Shown: positions 50,404 through 59,654 of the stretch, piece by piece
Layout of the letters: every line of letters starts with the position of its first letter
Position numbering within the stretch: the stretch's first letter is position 1
NCBI RefSeq assembly: GCF_000383615.1
Contig: NZ_KB911587.1
Location: 275,476-339,475 of the forward strand
Length of the DNA stretch: 64,000 nt
Source of the DNA: Streptomyces canus 299MFChir4.1
GTDB lineage: Bacteria; Actinomycetota; Actinomycetes; Streptomycetales; Streptomycetaceae
Reading direction: 5' to 3'
Translations under genes and position numbers: made by a program
The notes under the pieces: generated by a model
Told to the model about the DNA's origin: nothing
Database searches by the model: none
What the model saw: the letters and a program-made list of their open reading frames with translations, nothing else

Positions 50404-52752
50404 GTGGGCGTGACGACTGCGACGCACGAGGAACGGGTCGAAGCGCCACCGAAAGCCCCCGCCCCGACCGTCGAACTCGGCCCGCGCCGGGTCCGGCTGA
50501 TCTTCTTCGGGCTGATGCTCGCGCTGCTGCTCGCCGCGCTGGAGCAGATGATCGTCGCCACCGCGCTCCCCAGGATCGTCGGTGAACTGCACGGCCTGGA
50601 CCGGATGTCCTGGGCGATCACCGCCTACCTGCTCACCGCCACGATCGGACTGCCGGTCTACGGCAAGCTCGGCGACCTCCTCGGCCGCAAGGGCGTCTTC
50701 CAGTTCGCGATCGTCGTCTTCGTCGCCGGCTCCGCGCTGGCCGGACGGGCCGCGACCATGGACCAGCTGATCGCCTTCCGCGCGGTGCAGGGCGTCGGCG
50801 CGGGCGGCCTCATGATCGGTGTGCAGGCGATCATCGCCGACATCGTGCCGCCCCGGCAGCGCGGCCGCTTCATGGGCCTGATCGGCGCCGCCTTCGGACT
50901 CGCCTCCGTCGCGGGCCCGCTGCTCGGCGGCTACTTCACCGACCACCTGTCCTGGCGGTGGTGCTTCTATGTCAACGTGCCCTTCGGGCTGCTGACCCTG
51001 GCCGTCGTCACCGCCGTACTGAAGCTTCCGAAGCCGCGGGTGCGGCCCCGGCTCGACCTGCCCGGCGCGCTGCTGCTCGCCGCGGCCTCCACCTGCCTGG
51101 TGCTGCTGACCAGTTGGGGCGGCACCGAGTACGCCTGGGACTCCCGGGTGATCCTCGGCCTCGGGGCCGGAGCGGTGGCCTCCACCATCCTCTTCCTGGT
51201 CGCCGAGCACTTCGCGGCCGAACCCCTCATCCCGCTCCGGCTGTTCAGGGACTCCGTCTTCAACATCACCGCTCTGGTGGGTCTGGTGATCGGGGTCGCA
51301 CTCTTCGGGGCCGCCGGCTACCTGCCGACCTTCCTGCAGATGGTCGACGGCGCGAGCGCCACCGAGTCCGGCCTGCTGATGCTGCCCATGATGGCCGGCA
51401 TCGTTGGCGCCTCCGTCCTCGCCGGACAGCTCATCAGCCACACCGGCCGCTACCGGATCTGGCCGATCCTCGGCAGTGCCCTCTCCGCCGTCGGCATGTG
51501 GCTGCTGTCCCGCCTGGAGGTGGACACGCCCAGGCTGCACTACAGCATCTGGATGGCGGTCCTCGGCACCGGGATCGGCATGGTGATGCCGGTGCTGGTG
51601 CTCGCCGTGCAGAACTCGGTCCGCCCGGCCGACCTCGGCACCGCCACCAGCGCGAACACCTACTTCCGGCAGATCGGCGGCAGCGTCGGAGCGGCGGTCT
51701 TCGGCACCCTCTTCGCCCACCGGCTCGCGGACTCCCTGCAGCAGCGACTCCCCAGCGCGGAAGGGCTGCCCGACCCCGAGTCCCTCACCCCGCAGCTCGT
51801 CCACGGTCTGCCCCCGGCGCTGCGCGACGGCTACATCCGGGCCTACGCCGACGCCATGCCGAGGATCTTCCTCTACCTGGTGCCGGTGCTCGTCCTCGGT
51901 CTGCTCATCGCCTTCTTCCTCAAGGAGAAACCGCTGGTGTCCCACCCCGCCGACACGGAGACGGCCCCGATCCCACAGTGCCGTTCGCCGCACGCCACCG
52001 CGCTCCCCGTGTGCGGCGCGGTGCGGCACACCGACGGGACCGTCGTCCCCCGGGCCGCCCTCACCCTCATCGACGTCGCCGGGGCGCAGACCGGGCGCGG
52101 TGCCAGCGGCGAGGACGGACGGTTCGCGCTGTCGACGCCCGGGCCAGGGGCGTACGTCCTCATCGCCGCCGCGAGCGGCCACCAGCCGCAGGCCGTCTCC
52201 GTGACAATCGGCGACGGCCCGGTCGAGCTGGACATCGTCCTCGGCGGCGCCGGACGGCTCGCCGGCCGGGTGCTCTCCGGCGGCTCACCCGTACCGGACG
52301 CCACCGTCACCCTCACCGACGCGCGCGGTGAGGTCGTCGCCACCACCCGCGGCGGACCGGAGGGCACCTACGTCGTCACCGAACTGGTCGCGGGGGAGTA
52401 CACCCTCGCCGTCGGCGCGCCCGCGTTCCGCCCCGCGGCGCTCCCCGTCACCGTCCGGGCCTCCAGGGAGACCCGCCAGGACGTCGAACTCGCGGGCGGC
52501 GCGGTGCTGCGCGGCACCGTGCGGGCCGGTGACGGACGATGCGTCGAGGACGCGCGCGTGACGCTCCTGGACGTCGCGGGCAACGTGGTGGACACCCTCA
52601 CGACCGGCCCCGACGGCAGCTTCCGCTTCGTCGACCTGACCGGCGGCGAGTACACGGTCATCGCCGCCGGTTACCCGCCGGTCGCCACCCACCTCCAGGT
52701 GGCCGGAGGCGGCCGCACGGAGCGGGATCTCCAGCTGGGACACGAGGACTGA
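50404..52752 (+). CDS. DHA2-family MFS exporter with three C-terminal beta-sandwich repeats
   Basis: 782 residues. Residues ~35-510 are a 14-span EmrB/QacA-type drug:H+ antiporter (IVATALPRIVGELHG; GKLGDLLGRKGVF; GPLLGGYFTDHLSWRW). After ~525 come three tandem ~80-residue carboxypeptidase-regulatory/Cna-B-like domains: G-(R/T)-V-x-G..V..A.VTL.D..G.VV.T..T.G.DG.Y.(F/L)....G.Y. The C-terminus of a 14-TM carrier should face the cytoplasm, whereas such domains are normally extracellular. GTG 50404 was chosen: AGGGGAGC upstream. Confidence 0.83.
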   Translation: MGVTTATHEERVEAPPKAPAPTVELGPRRVRLIFFGLMLALLLAALEQMIVATALPRIVGELHGLDRMSWAITAYLLTATIGLPVYGKLGDLLGRKGVFQFAIVVFVAGSALAGRAATMDQLIAFRAVQGVGAGGLMIGVQAIIADIVPPRQRGRFMGLIGAAFGLASVAGPLLGGYFTDHLSWRWCFYVNVPFGLLTLAVVTAVLKLPKPRVRPRLDLPGALLLAAASTCLVLLTSWGGTEYAWDSRVILGLGAGAVASTILFLVAEHFAAEPLIPLRLFRDSVFNITALVGLVIGVALFGAAGYLPTFLQMVDGASATESGLLMLPMMAGIVGASVLAGQLISHTGRYRIWPILGSALSAVGMWLLSRLEVDTPRLHYSIWMAVLGTGIGMVMPVLVLAVQNSVRPADLGTATSANTYFRQIGGSVGAAVFGTLFAHRLADSLQQRLPSAEGLPDPESLTPQLVHGLPPALRDGYIRAYADAMPRIFLYLVPVLVLGLLIAFFLKEKPLVSHPADTETAPIPQCRSPHATALPVCGAVRHTDGTVVPRAALTLIDVAGAQTGRGASGEDGRFALSTPGPGAYVLIAAASGHQPQAVSVTIGDGPVELDIVLGGAGRLAGRVLSGGSPVPDATVTLTDARGEVVATTRGGPEGTYVVTELVAGEYTLAVGAPAFRPAALPVTVRASRETRQDVELAGGAVLRGTVRAGDGRCVEDARVTLLDVAGNVVDTLTTGPDGSFRFVDLTGGEYTVIAAGYPPVATHLQVAGGGRTERDLQLGHED

Positions 52753-52884
52753 CGGTGCGTCAGCGCGGGGCGCACGCCGGGGAGACCCGGTCCGGGCCAA
52801 TTCCCGCGTTGCCGCACACCGTGACCGCCCGGCGCCGTACGGTGGAGCAGGCGGCACAGATCTTGCGGAGAGAGGGCCTGGGCC

Positions 52885-55353
52885 ATGGACCGTGGCACCG
52901 AGAGGGGCGCACCTCCCAGCCGCGGAGCTGGGCACGGCGCGGCGGACGGACACGTCGCGGCCGGCCGGGTCCCGCTGGCCGTGGTGGTAGTGGACCGCGA
53001 CGGCCTGGTCTCCCACTGGAGCCGGGGCGCGAGCCGTCTGTTCGGCGCCGGCAAGGACGAGGCCATCGGACGCTCCGCGGCCGACCTGCTGCCCGTCTCC
53101 GGAGCACTCCCCGAGGAGGAGGACACCCCGTCCTACGGCGGGTACGCGGCCTACGACGGACTCGGACCCGATCTCGAGTCCTCCCTCGACGGCGGTCTGT
53201 CCTACCCGGCAGCCGGCCGCGCCCGTCTCACCGTGTCCGGCGCGGACCGTGTCGACGTCCTGTGGTGGGCCTACCCGCTGGTGGGCCCGGGCCGGGAGCG
53301 ACTGCTGGTGCTGGCAGCCGACGCCGGCGGGCTGCGCCGGGATCTCGACCTGGACGAGGTTGGTGCGGCCGTGGAGCGGATCGCGCCCGCCTTCGCCCTG
53401 CACACCGACTTCCCGGGCGCCGACGAACTCGCCCGCAGGCTTCCCGAGATCCTGCCCAGCATGAGCGTCGGAGAGAGCGCCCGCATCGTCGCGCAGGTCC
53501 TCGAACTGGGTTATCCGGTACTGGAGTTCAGCCAGAACGACCGGGTGCCCGTCACCCCCGACTGGGGTGTGCCCCGGCGCGCCGAGCGCAAGGCCCGCCG
53601 CGAGCGGGCGGCCCGGGCGGCCGCCGAGGGCCTGCCACTGCCGTTGGACGAACCGGACGAGGGCGAGGACCTCGAGTACGTCGCCGTGCGCGAGCGCCTG
53701 GAGTTCCTCAACGAGGTCAGCGGGAAGATCGGCACCTCGCTCGACCTGTCGCGGACCATCGTCGAGGTCAGCAGGGCCGTCGTGCCCCGCTTCACCGATG
53801 TCGCCGGCACCTATCTGCGCGAACAGGTCGTCGCCGGCGAGGGATTCCCCGACGGAGTGCCGGACACCACCACCATGTGGCACCGGGTGGCCCTGGAGCA
53901 CACCGACGAACCCGGCCGCTGGGACGACGTGGTGCCGGTCGGCGAGGCCATGCCGTTCCCCGCGCACACCCCGTTCTTCCAGTGCATGACCACCGGTGAG
54001 CCCGTTCTCGTGCCGCGCATCAGCGAACAGATGGGGCACGCGATCGCCTCGCAGTTCGAGAAGCGGGACATCAGGCCGCTGATCACCGGCCGCTCCATGC
54101 TGGTCGTACCGCTGAAGGCCCGCAATGTCGTTCTCGGGTTCATGATCCTGCTGCGGCACCCCGAGCGCGACGAGTTCAACGACATGGACCGGGTCACCGG
54201 CGCCGAACTCGCCGCCCGCGCGGGCCTCGTGCTCGACAACGCCCGCATGTACACCTTCCAGGAGTCCGTCGCCGAGACCCTCCAGGACAGCATGCTGCCG
54301 CAGATCCCGTCGCGCATGGCGGGCTGCGACATCGCCACCCGCTATCTGCCGGGCACGCTCCTCGGGCGGGTCGGCGGCGACTGGTTCGACTCCGTGAAAC
54401 TGCCCGGGGCGCGGACCGCCCTGGTCGTCGGGGACGTCATGGGGCACGGGCTCAACTCCGCCGCGATGATGGGCCAGTTGCGTACGGCCGTGCAGACCAT
54501 GGCCGCGCTCGACCTGCCGCCGGCCCAGCTGCTGCGCAACCTCGACGACCTCGCCCAGCGGCTCGGCGACACCTACCTCGCGACCTGTCTCTACGCCGTC
54601 TACGACCCGATCGCGAGCGAACTCCAGATCGCCAACGCGGGACACATTCCCCCGGTGATCGTGCGGGCCGCGGACGGGCGCAGTGAACTGCTCGACCTGC
54701 CCACCGGCGCGCCCATCGGCGTCGGAGGGGTGCCCTTCGAGGCCGTACGCGTGCGCGTGGAGCCCGGTGACCGGCTGCTGATGTGCACCGACGGGCTGGT
54801 CGAGGTGCGGGGCGAGGACATCGGGGTGGGTCTGGCGACCCTCACCGAGTCCGCCGCGCATCCGGCCGCCTCCATGGACGACGCCTGCGACGCGATCATC
54901 CGCGCCCTCAATCCGCGGGGCGGACGCAAGGACGACGTGGCGCTGCTCATGGTCCGGCTCAATGGCATCGAGCCGGATGACGTGGCCGAGTGGCGGATCT
55001 CCCTCGACCCGGCCGAGGTGGCACGGGCCCGGGCGGTGGTACGCGAGCAGCTTCATGACTGGGGCCTTGCGAAGCTGGCCGACGGCGCGGAGCTCATGGT
55101 GAGTGAGCTCGTCACCAACGCCGTACGGCATTCGCACGGCCGGCCCGTCGAGCTGCGGCTCGTGCGGGAGGACACCCTGCTGTGCGAGGTGGACGACGAC
55201 GACCACGAGCTGCCGAACCTGCTGAGCGCCGGACCCACCGATGAGCAGGGACGAGGACTCAGAGTGGTCAGCACGCTCGCCCGGGAGTGGGGTGCCAGTC
55301 GTACGAAGGCCGGGAAGACCGTCTGGTTCGAACTGACCCTGCCGCGTCGCTGA
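52885..55353 (+). CDS. PAS-GAF-SpoIIE phosphatase-HATPase multidomain regulator
   Basis: 822 residues. PAS-like ~25-70, a second sensory region ~70-250, GAF ~275-455, then a PP2C/SpoIIE domain with all metal Asp: GGDWFD (Asp499, Asp502), GDVMGHG (Asp517), TDGLVE (Asp636), KDDVALL (Asp683-Asp684). The C-terminal HATPase (RsbW-like) has Asn745 in SELVTNAVRHSHG and GRGLRVVSTLA. It probably both phosphorylates and dephosphorylates anti-sigma antagonists in a partner-switching circuit. No sigma or antagonist gene adjoins it. Confidence 0.9.
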   Translation: MDRGTERGAPPSRGAGHGAADGHVAAGRVPLAVVVVDRDGLVSHWSRGASRLFGAGKDEAIGRSAADLLPVSGALPEEEDTPSYGGYAAYDGLGPDLESSLDGGLSYPAAGRARLTVSGADRVDVLWWAYPLVGPGRERLLVLAADAGGLRRDLDLDEVGAAVERIAPAFALHTDFPGADELARRLPEILPSMSVGESARIVAQVLELGYPVLEFSQNDRVPVTPDWGVPRRAERKARRERAARAAAEGLPLPLDEPDEGEDLEYVAVRERLEFLNEVSGKIGTSLDLSRTIVEVSRAVVPRFTDVAGTYLREQVVAGEGFPDGVPDTTTMWHRVALEHTDEPGRWDDVVPVGEAMPFPAHTPFFQCMTTGEPVLVPRISEQMGHAIASQFEKRDIRPLITGRSMLVVPLKARNVVLGFMILLRHPERDEFNDMDRVTGAELAARAGLVLDNARMYTFQESVAETLQDSMLPQIPSRMAGCDIATRYLPGTLLGRVGGDWFDSVKLPGARTALVVGDVMGHGLNSAAMMGQLRTAVQTMAALDLPPAQLLRNLDDLAQRLGDTYLATCLYAVYDPIASELQIANAGHIPPVIVRAADGRSELLDLPTGAPIGVGGVPFEAVRVRVEPGDRLLMCTDGLVEVRGEDIGVGLATLTESAAHPAASMDDACDAIIRALNPRGGRKDDVALLMVRLNGIEPDDVAEWRISLDPAEVARARAVVREQLHDWGLAKLADGAELMVSELVTNAVRHSHGRPVELRLVREDTLLCEVDDDDHELPNLLSAGPTDEQGRGLRVVSTLAREWGASRTKAGKTVWFELTLPRR

Positions 55354-55498
55354 GCGTCGGGTCCGTCGTCGGGGGCGTCTGTTTCTCGAACTGGCAGTGA
55401 AGGAATGCGCCATGCGCTTGTCCGCGTGACCCGGGCGCGATACACCGTACTGGCCCGCCAAGTGTGGCGGGTTTGTGGCACATCCTGGGGAGTTGGGC

Positions 55499-56224
55499 AT
55501 GAGCGTGACTGGTCGGTACCGGGAGTCCTGGGAGGGCTTCTGGCGGGAGGCCCCGGGGCGCCAAGGGGCCGTGTTCTGGGACGCGGAGCCCGTGTTGACC
55601 GCAGGCGTCCACCTCGCCCACTTCGAGCCGCTGCTGGCCGATCCCGGGCTGCCTCTCGTGGACCTGGGCTGCGGGAACGGCACCCAGAGCCGTTTCCTCG
55701 CCGCCCACTTCACCCAGGTCGTCGGCGTCGACCTGTCCGCGGCCGCCCTCGACCGTGCGCGCGACGCCGACCCCGACGGGCAGGTGACGTACCGACTCCT
55801 CGACGCCTGCGACAAGAGTGAGCCGGAGAATCTGCACGCCGATCTCGGGGACGCCAACGTCTACATGCGGGGCGTGCTGCACCAGGCCGGCCCCGAGGAC
55901 CGGCAGCAACTGGTCGACGGGATCGCCACGCTCGTCGGGGAGCGCGGCCGCGCCTTCCTCGTCGAGCTCTCCGAGGCCGCCAAGGCCGTCCTGATGGGCC
56001 TGGCGCAGTGCCCCGACGGACCGCCCGCCAAGCTGGCACCCATCTTCCGGCACGGCATCGCCCCCGGCGAGGTCGCCGACGAGGCGGTGCCCGTGTACCT
56101 CGGGGCGGCCGGGCTGACCGTCGTGGCGAGCGGGGAACTGCCGCTCGTCACCACCGAGTACCGGGCCGACGGCACCCGGATCGAACTGCCGTCGAAGTGG
56201 TGGGTGGTGGGCCGCACCGCCTGA
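55499..56224 (+). CDS. Class I SAM-dependent methyltransferase
   Basis: 241 residues. Motif I VDLGCGNG (54-61), followed by GVDLSAAALDRARD and the post-I acidic residue; C-terminal beta strands. Substrate unknown. ATG 55499 sits 6 nt after GGGGAG. The gap after the phosphatase gene is 145 bp, so it is probably separately transcribed. Confidence 0.85.
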   Translation: MSVTGRYRESWEGFWREAPGRQGAVFWDAEPVLTAGVHLAHFEPLLADPGLPLVDLGCGNGTQSRFLAAHFTQVVGVDLSAAALDRARDADPDGQVTYRLLDACDKSEPENLHADLGDANVYMRGVLHQAGPEDRQQLVDGIATLVGERGRAFLVELSEAAKAVLMGLAQCPDGPPAKLAPIFRHGIAPGEVADEAVPVYLGAAGLTVVASGELPLVTTEYRADGTRIELPSKWWVVGRTA

Positions 56225-56245
56225 CGGCCCGGCGGTGCACGCGCC

Positions 56246-57361
56246 CTATCGGCGTACCTGAGCGGGCACCCCGTCCGTCACGGGCGGGGTCTTCCGGAAC
56301 GCCCACTCCATCCGGGGCTCCATCACGCACCGGAAGACCCGCCGCACGGGAGCGGTGCACAGGGTGGTCACCACCGCACCGGCGACGAGCGTGACGACGA
56401 TCTCGCCGAGCGGGGTGTGCGGCCAGCGGTGGCCGGCCCAGTCGACGTGGTTGCCGGCCTGGACGACGAAACCGTGCAACAGATAGCCGTAGAGCGTGCC
56501 CGCGCCCAGGGTCGTGAACCACATCCGGCGCCCCGGCACCCAGGACAGGAAGCAGGCGACCAGGACCAGGGAGCAGCCGAACAGGGCCAAGGTCATCAGC
56601 GGGCCGCACCAGGCGGGCACGCCGAAGTGCTCGGCGGGGTCACGGTGGAAGAACCACGCGTAGTCCATGCGCGGCACCGCCCAGTACGAGAACACCACCG
56701 CGGCCGCGAACACCGGGACCGCGAGCAGCCGCACCCGCCACTGGCGCACCAGCGAGAAGTGAGCCGGGCGCAGACACAGGCCGAGCACGAAGTACGGCAG
56801 GAACTGCAGGGTGCGCTGGAGGTCGAGATCGTCGCCGATGGACGGGCTGAGCGTGGCGAGCGCGGCGACCGTGAGGGCGATCGGCAGCGGCCACCGCACG
56901 GCGCGCCAGATCGGCGTGGTCAGCCGCCAGATGAACAGGGCGGCCAGGAACCATGTCAGATACAGCGGGTCCAGCAGGCTGATGTCGCGGTCCGGGACGC
57001 CGTCGGACCACCGGGTGAAATACGTGTACGCCGTCTCGAACGCGACATAGGGGACCACGACCCCGGTGACCAGCCGTTTGATCTTCGCCGGGCTGGCGTC
57101 GAAGGAGCGGGAGAAGTAGCCCGAGATGATGATGAACGCCGGCATGTGGAAGGCGTAGACGATCGTGTACAGCGCGGTGACGGCACGGCTGTCGGAGCGC
57201 AGCGGCTCCCAGGCGTGGCCCATGGCCACCAGCACGATCGCCAGGTACTTGGCGTTGTCGAAGAACGCGTCGCGTTGCCTGGGGCGGCCGGGCGGGTTCC
57301 CCGGCGCGGCGGTCGCCGTCGTCCGTCGTGCCGGCTGTACGGGCTGTGCGGTGTCGCTCAC
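56246..57361 (-). CDS. Acyltransferase-3-family membrane protein
   Basis: 371 residues, about 10 membrane spans. Family features: DNAKYLAIVLVAMGHAWEP near the N-terminus (the catalytic-type His in the first span), HMPAFIIISGYF, FLAALFIWRLTTP. Such enzymes O-acetylate extracellular sugars or lipids. Target unknown. It is divergent from the peptidase operon with a 146-bp gap. The GTG start at 57361 has GGGAGAAGC upstream. Confidence 0.85.
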   Translation of the reverse strand: MSDTAQPVQPARRTTATAAPGNPPGRPRQRDAFFDNAKYLAIVLVAMGHAWEPLRSDSRAVTALYTIVYAFHMPAFIIISGYFSRSFDASPAKIKRLVTGVVVPYVAFETAYTYFTRWSDGVPDRDISLLDPLYLTWFLAALFIWRLTTPIWRAVRWPLPIALTVAALATLSPSIGDDLDLQRTLQFLPYFVLGLCLRPAHFSLVRQWRVRLLAVPVFAAAVVFSYWAVPRMDYAWFFHRDPAEHFGVPAWCGPLMTLALFGCSLVLVACFLSWVPGRRMWFTTLGAGTLYGYLLHGFVVQAGNHVDWAGHRWPHTPLGEIVVTLVAGAVVTTLCTAPVRRVFRCVMEPRMEWAFRKTPPVTDGVPAQVRR

Positions 57362-57507
57362 GCTTCTCCCTGTCCGTCTCCTGTGGAACCCGCGAGGGAG
57401 AATACGCGTCTTCCAGGAATGGCCTGTGCGGTGGGGGTGGGCCGCATCCGACTCGCCTCACCCCACGCGGGCGACGTGAACCTCCGCGCCGCGTAACGTG
57501 GCGGACC

Positions 57508-58341
57508 ATGAAGATCCTGATCAGCGCCGACATGGAGGGCGCCACGGGTGTCACGTGGCCGGACGACGTGATGCCGGGGGCGTCGCAGTGGGAACGGTGC
57601 CGCTCCCTGTTCACCTCGGACGTGAATGCCGCCGTGCTGGGCTTCTTCGACGGCGGCGCCGACGAGGTGCTCATCAACGAGGCGCACTCGACCATGCGCA
57701 ACCTGCTGCTCGAACAGCTGGACGAGCGGGCGCAGATGCTCACAGGCCGGCACAAGGACCTCTCCATGATCGAGGGAGTCCAGCACGGCGACGTCGACGG
57801 CATCGCCTTCCTCGGCTACCACGCGGGCGCGGGTCAGGAGGGCGTCCTCGCCCACACCTACCTCGCCAACTCCATCACCGGGGTGTGGCTGAACGACGTG
57901 CCCGCGAGCGAGGGGTACCTCAACGCGCACGTGGTCGCGGAGTACGGCGTCCCCGTGGTCCTCGTCACCGGGGACGACGTGGCCTGCGAGGACGCCCTCG
58001 GCTACGCCCCCGAGGCGCTGAAGGTCGCCGTCAAGGACCATGTCTCGCGGTACGCGGCCGTGTGCCGTACGCCGGCCCGCACGGCCGCCGACATCCGGGC
58101 CGCGGCGAAGGAGGCCGCCCGGCTGGCGGTCCGTCAGGAACCCGTACAGGCGGGGCCGTTCACGATCGCGGTCGAGTTCGACGCCGAGCACCTCGCGATG
58201 GCCGCCACCGTGGTGCCGGGTGTGGAGCGGATCGGGGCGCGGAAGGTGGCGTACACGAACGAGACCATGTACGCGGGAATCCGTACCTTCAAGGCGGTCA
58301 CCACCATCGTCTCGGCCGCCGTGGAGGAGCAGTATGGCTGA
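57508..58341 (+). CDS. dppA: M55-family D-aminopeptidase (DppA-like)
   Basis: 277 residues. Zn motifs: DMEGATGV with Asp8 and Glu10 near the N-terminus, NEAHSTMRN, GYHAGAG. DppA of Bacillus releases N-terminal D-Ala from D-peptides. It is first of four overlapping or tightly spaced peptidase genes. Likely leaderless (TAACGT 8 nt upstream). Self-compartmentalising decamer in characterised relatives. Confidence 0.85.
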   Translation: MKILISADMEGATGVTWPDDVMPGASQWERCRSLFTSDVNAAVLGFFDGGADEVLINEAHSTMRNLLLEQLDERAQMLTGRHKDLSMIEGVQHGDVDGIAFLGYHAGAGQEGVLAHTYLANSITGVWLNDVPASEGYLNAHVVAEYGVPVVLVTGDDVACEDALGYAPEALKVAVKDHVSRYAAVCRTPARTAADIRAAAKEAARLAVRQEPVQAGPFTIAVEFDAEHLAMAATVVPGVERIGARKVAYTNETMYAGIRTFKAVTTIVSAAVEEQYG

Positions 58342-59638
58342 CCAGCAGGCACTGGACGAGGTCGTCCGGTTCACCTCCGACCTCATCCGCATCGACACCA
58401 CGAACCGGGGCGGCGGCGACTGCCAGGAGCGGCCCGCCGCCGAGTACGCGGCCGAGCAGCTGGCCGGGGCGGGCCTTGAGCCCCTGATGCTGGAGCGCAC
58501 CGAGGGCCGGACGAACGTCGTCGCCCGCATCGAGGGCACCGACCCGTCGGCGGACGCGGTGCTCATCCACGGTCATCTGGACGTGGTGCCCGCCGAGGCC
58601 GCCGACTGGAGTGTGCACCCCTTCTCCGGGGAGGTCCGCGACGGGGTCGTCTGGGGCCGCGGGGCGGTCGACATGAAGAACATGGACGCGATGATCCTGG
58701 CCGTGGTGCGGTCCTGGGCCCGGCAGGGCCTACGGCCCCGGCGGGACCTCGTGATCGCGTTCACCGCCGACGAGGAGGCCAGCGCCGAGGACGGCTCGGG
58801 GTTCCTCGCCGACGAGCACCCGGAGCTCTTCGAGGGCTGCACGGAGGGGATCAGCGAGTCGGGGGCGTTCACCTTCCACGACGGCGCCGGCCGGCAGATC
58901 TACCCGATCGGGGCGGGGGAGCGCGGCACGGGCTGGCTCAAGCTCACCGCGAACGGCCGCGCCGGGCACGGCTCCAAGGTCAACAAGGAGAACGCTGTCA
59001 CCCGGCTCGCCGCCGCCGTGACCCGCATCGGCGAGCACGAGTGGCCGCTGCGGCTCACCCCGACCGTCCGCGCGGCCCTCGCCGAACTCGCCGCGCTCTA
59101 CGGCATCGAGACCGACCTGAGCGACGTGGACGGACTGCTGGAGAAGCTGGGCCCGGCGGCCAAGCTGGTCGAGGCGACCGTCCGCAACAGCGCCAACCCG
59201 ACCATGCTGCAGGCCGGTTACAAGCTCAACGTGATCCCGGGGGAGGCCGTGGCCTACGTCGACGGGCGTTATCTGCCCGGCGGCGAGGACGAGTTCCGGG
59301 CGACCCTCGACCTGCTCACCGGCCCGGACGTGGACTGGGAGTTCAGCCATCGCGAGGTCGCCCTCCAGGCACCGGTCGACTCACCGACGTACGCCGGCAT
59401 GCGTGCCGCGGTGGAGGAGTTCGCGCCCGAGGGGCACGTGGTGCCGTACTGCATGTCCGGCGGCACGGACGCCAAGCAGTTCTCCCGCCTGGGCATCACC
59501 GGGTACGGGTTCGCGCCCCTGAAGCTCCCGGAGGGCTTCGACTACCAGGCCCTCTTCCACGGGGTCGACGAACGCGTCCCCGTCGAGGCACTGCACTTCG
59601 GCGTGCGGGTACTCGACCGCTTCCTGCGAACCGCCTGA
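58334..59638 (+). CDS. M20-family metallopeptidase (dipeptidase/deacylase type)
   Basis: 434 residues. Metal-binding His81-Gly-Asp83 in LIHGHLDVVP, Asp113 (VDMKNMD), catalytic Glu147-Glu148 (TADEEAS). The lid domain lies between residues ~190-300. Substrate not determinable, a dipeptide or N-acyl amino acid is usual. Overlaps dppA by 8 nt with a GGAGGAG ribosome site. Cytosolic. Confidence 0.88.
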   Translation: MADQQALDEVVRFTSDLIRIDTTNRGGGDCQERPAAEYAAEQLAGAGLEPLMLERTEGRTNVVARIEGTDPSADAVLIHGHLDVVPAEAADWSVHPFSGEVRDGVVWGRGAVDMKNMDAMILAVVRSWARQGLRPRRDLVIAFTADEEASAEDGSGFLADEHPELFEGCTEGISESGAFTFHDGAGRQIYPIGAGERGTGWLKLTANGRAGHGSKVNKENAVTRLAAAVTRIGEHEWPLRLTPTVRAALAELAALYGIETDLSDVDGLLEKLGPAAKLVEATVRNSANPTMLQAGYKLNVIPGEAVAYVDGRYLPGGEDEFRATLDLLTGPDVDWEFSHREVALQAPVDSPTYAGMRAAVEEFAPEGHVVPYCMSGGTDAKQFSRLGITGYGFAPLKLPEGFDYQALFHGVDERVPVEALHFGVRVLDRFLRTA

Positions 59639-59654
59639 GCAAGTGGGGGAGAAC

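Noticed and set aside
52285..55857. Very long open frame on the minus strand opposite the phosphatase gene
   Set aside because: Composition is typical of antisense high-GC DNA (Gly/Arg/Asp/His-rich), it has no domain, and the plus strand has an obvious multidomain protein.
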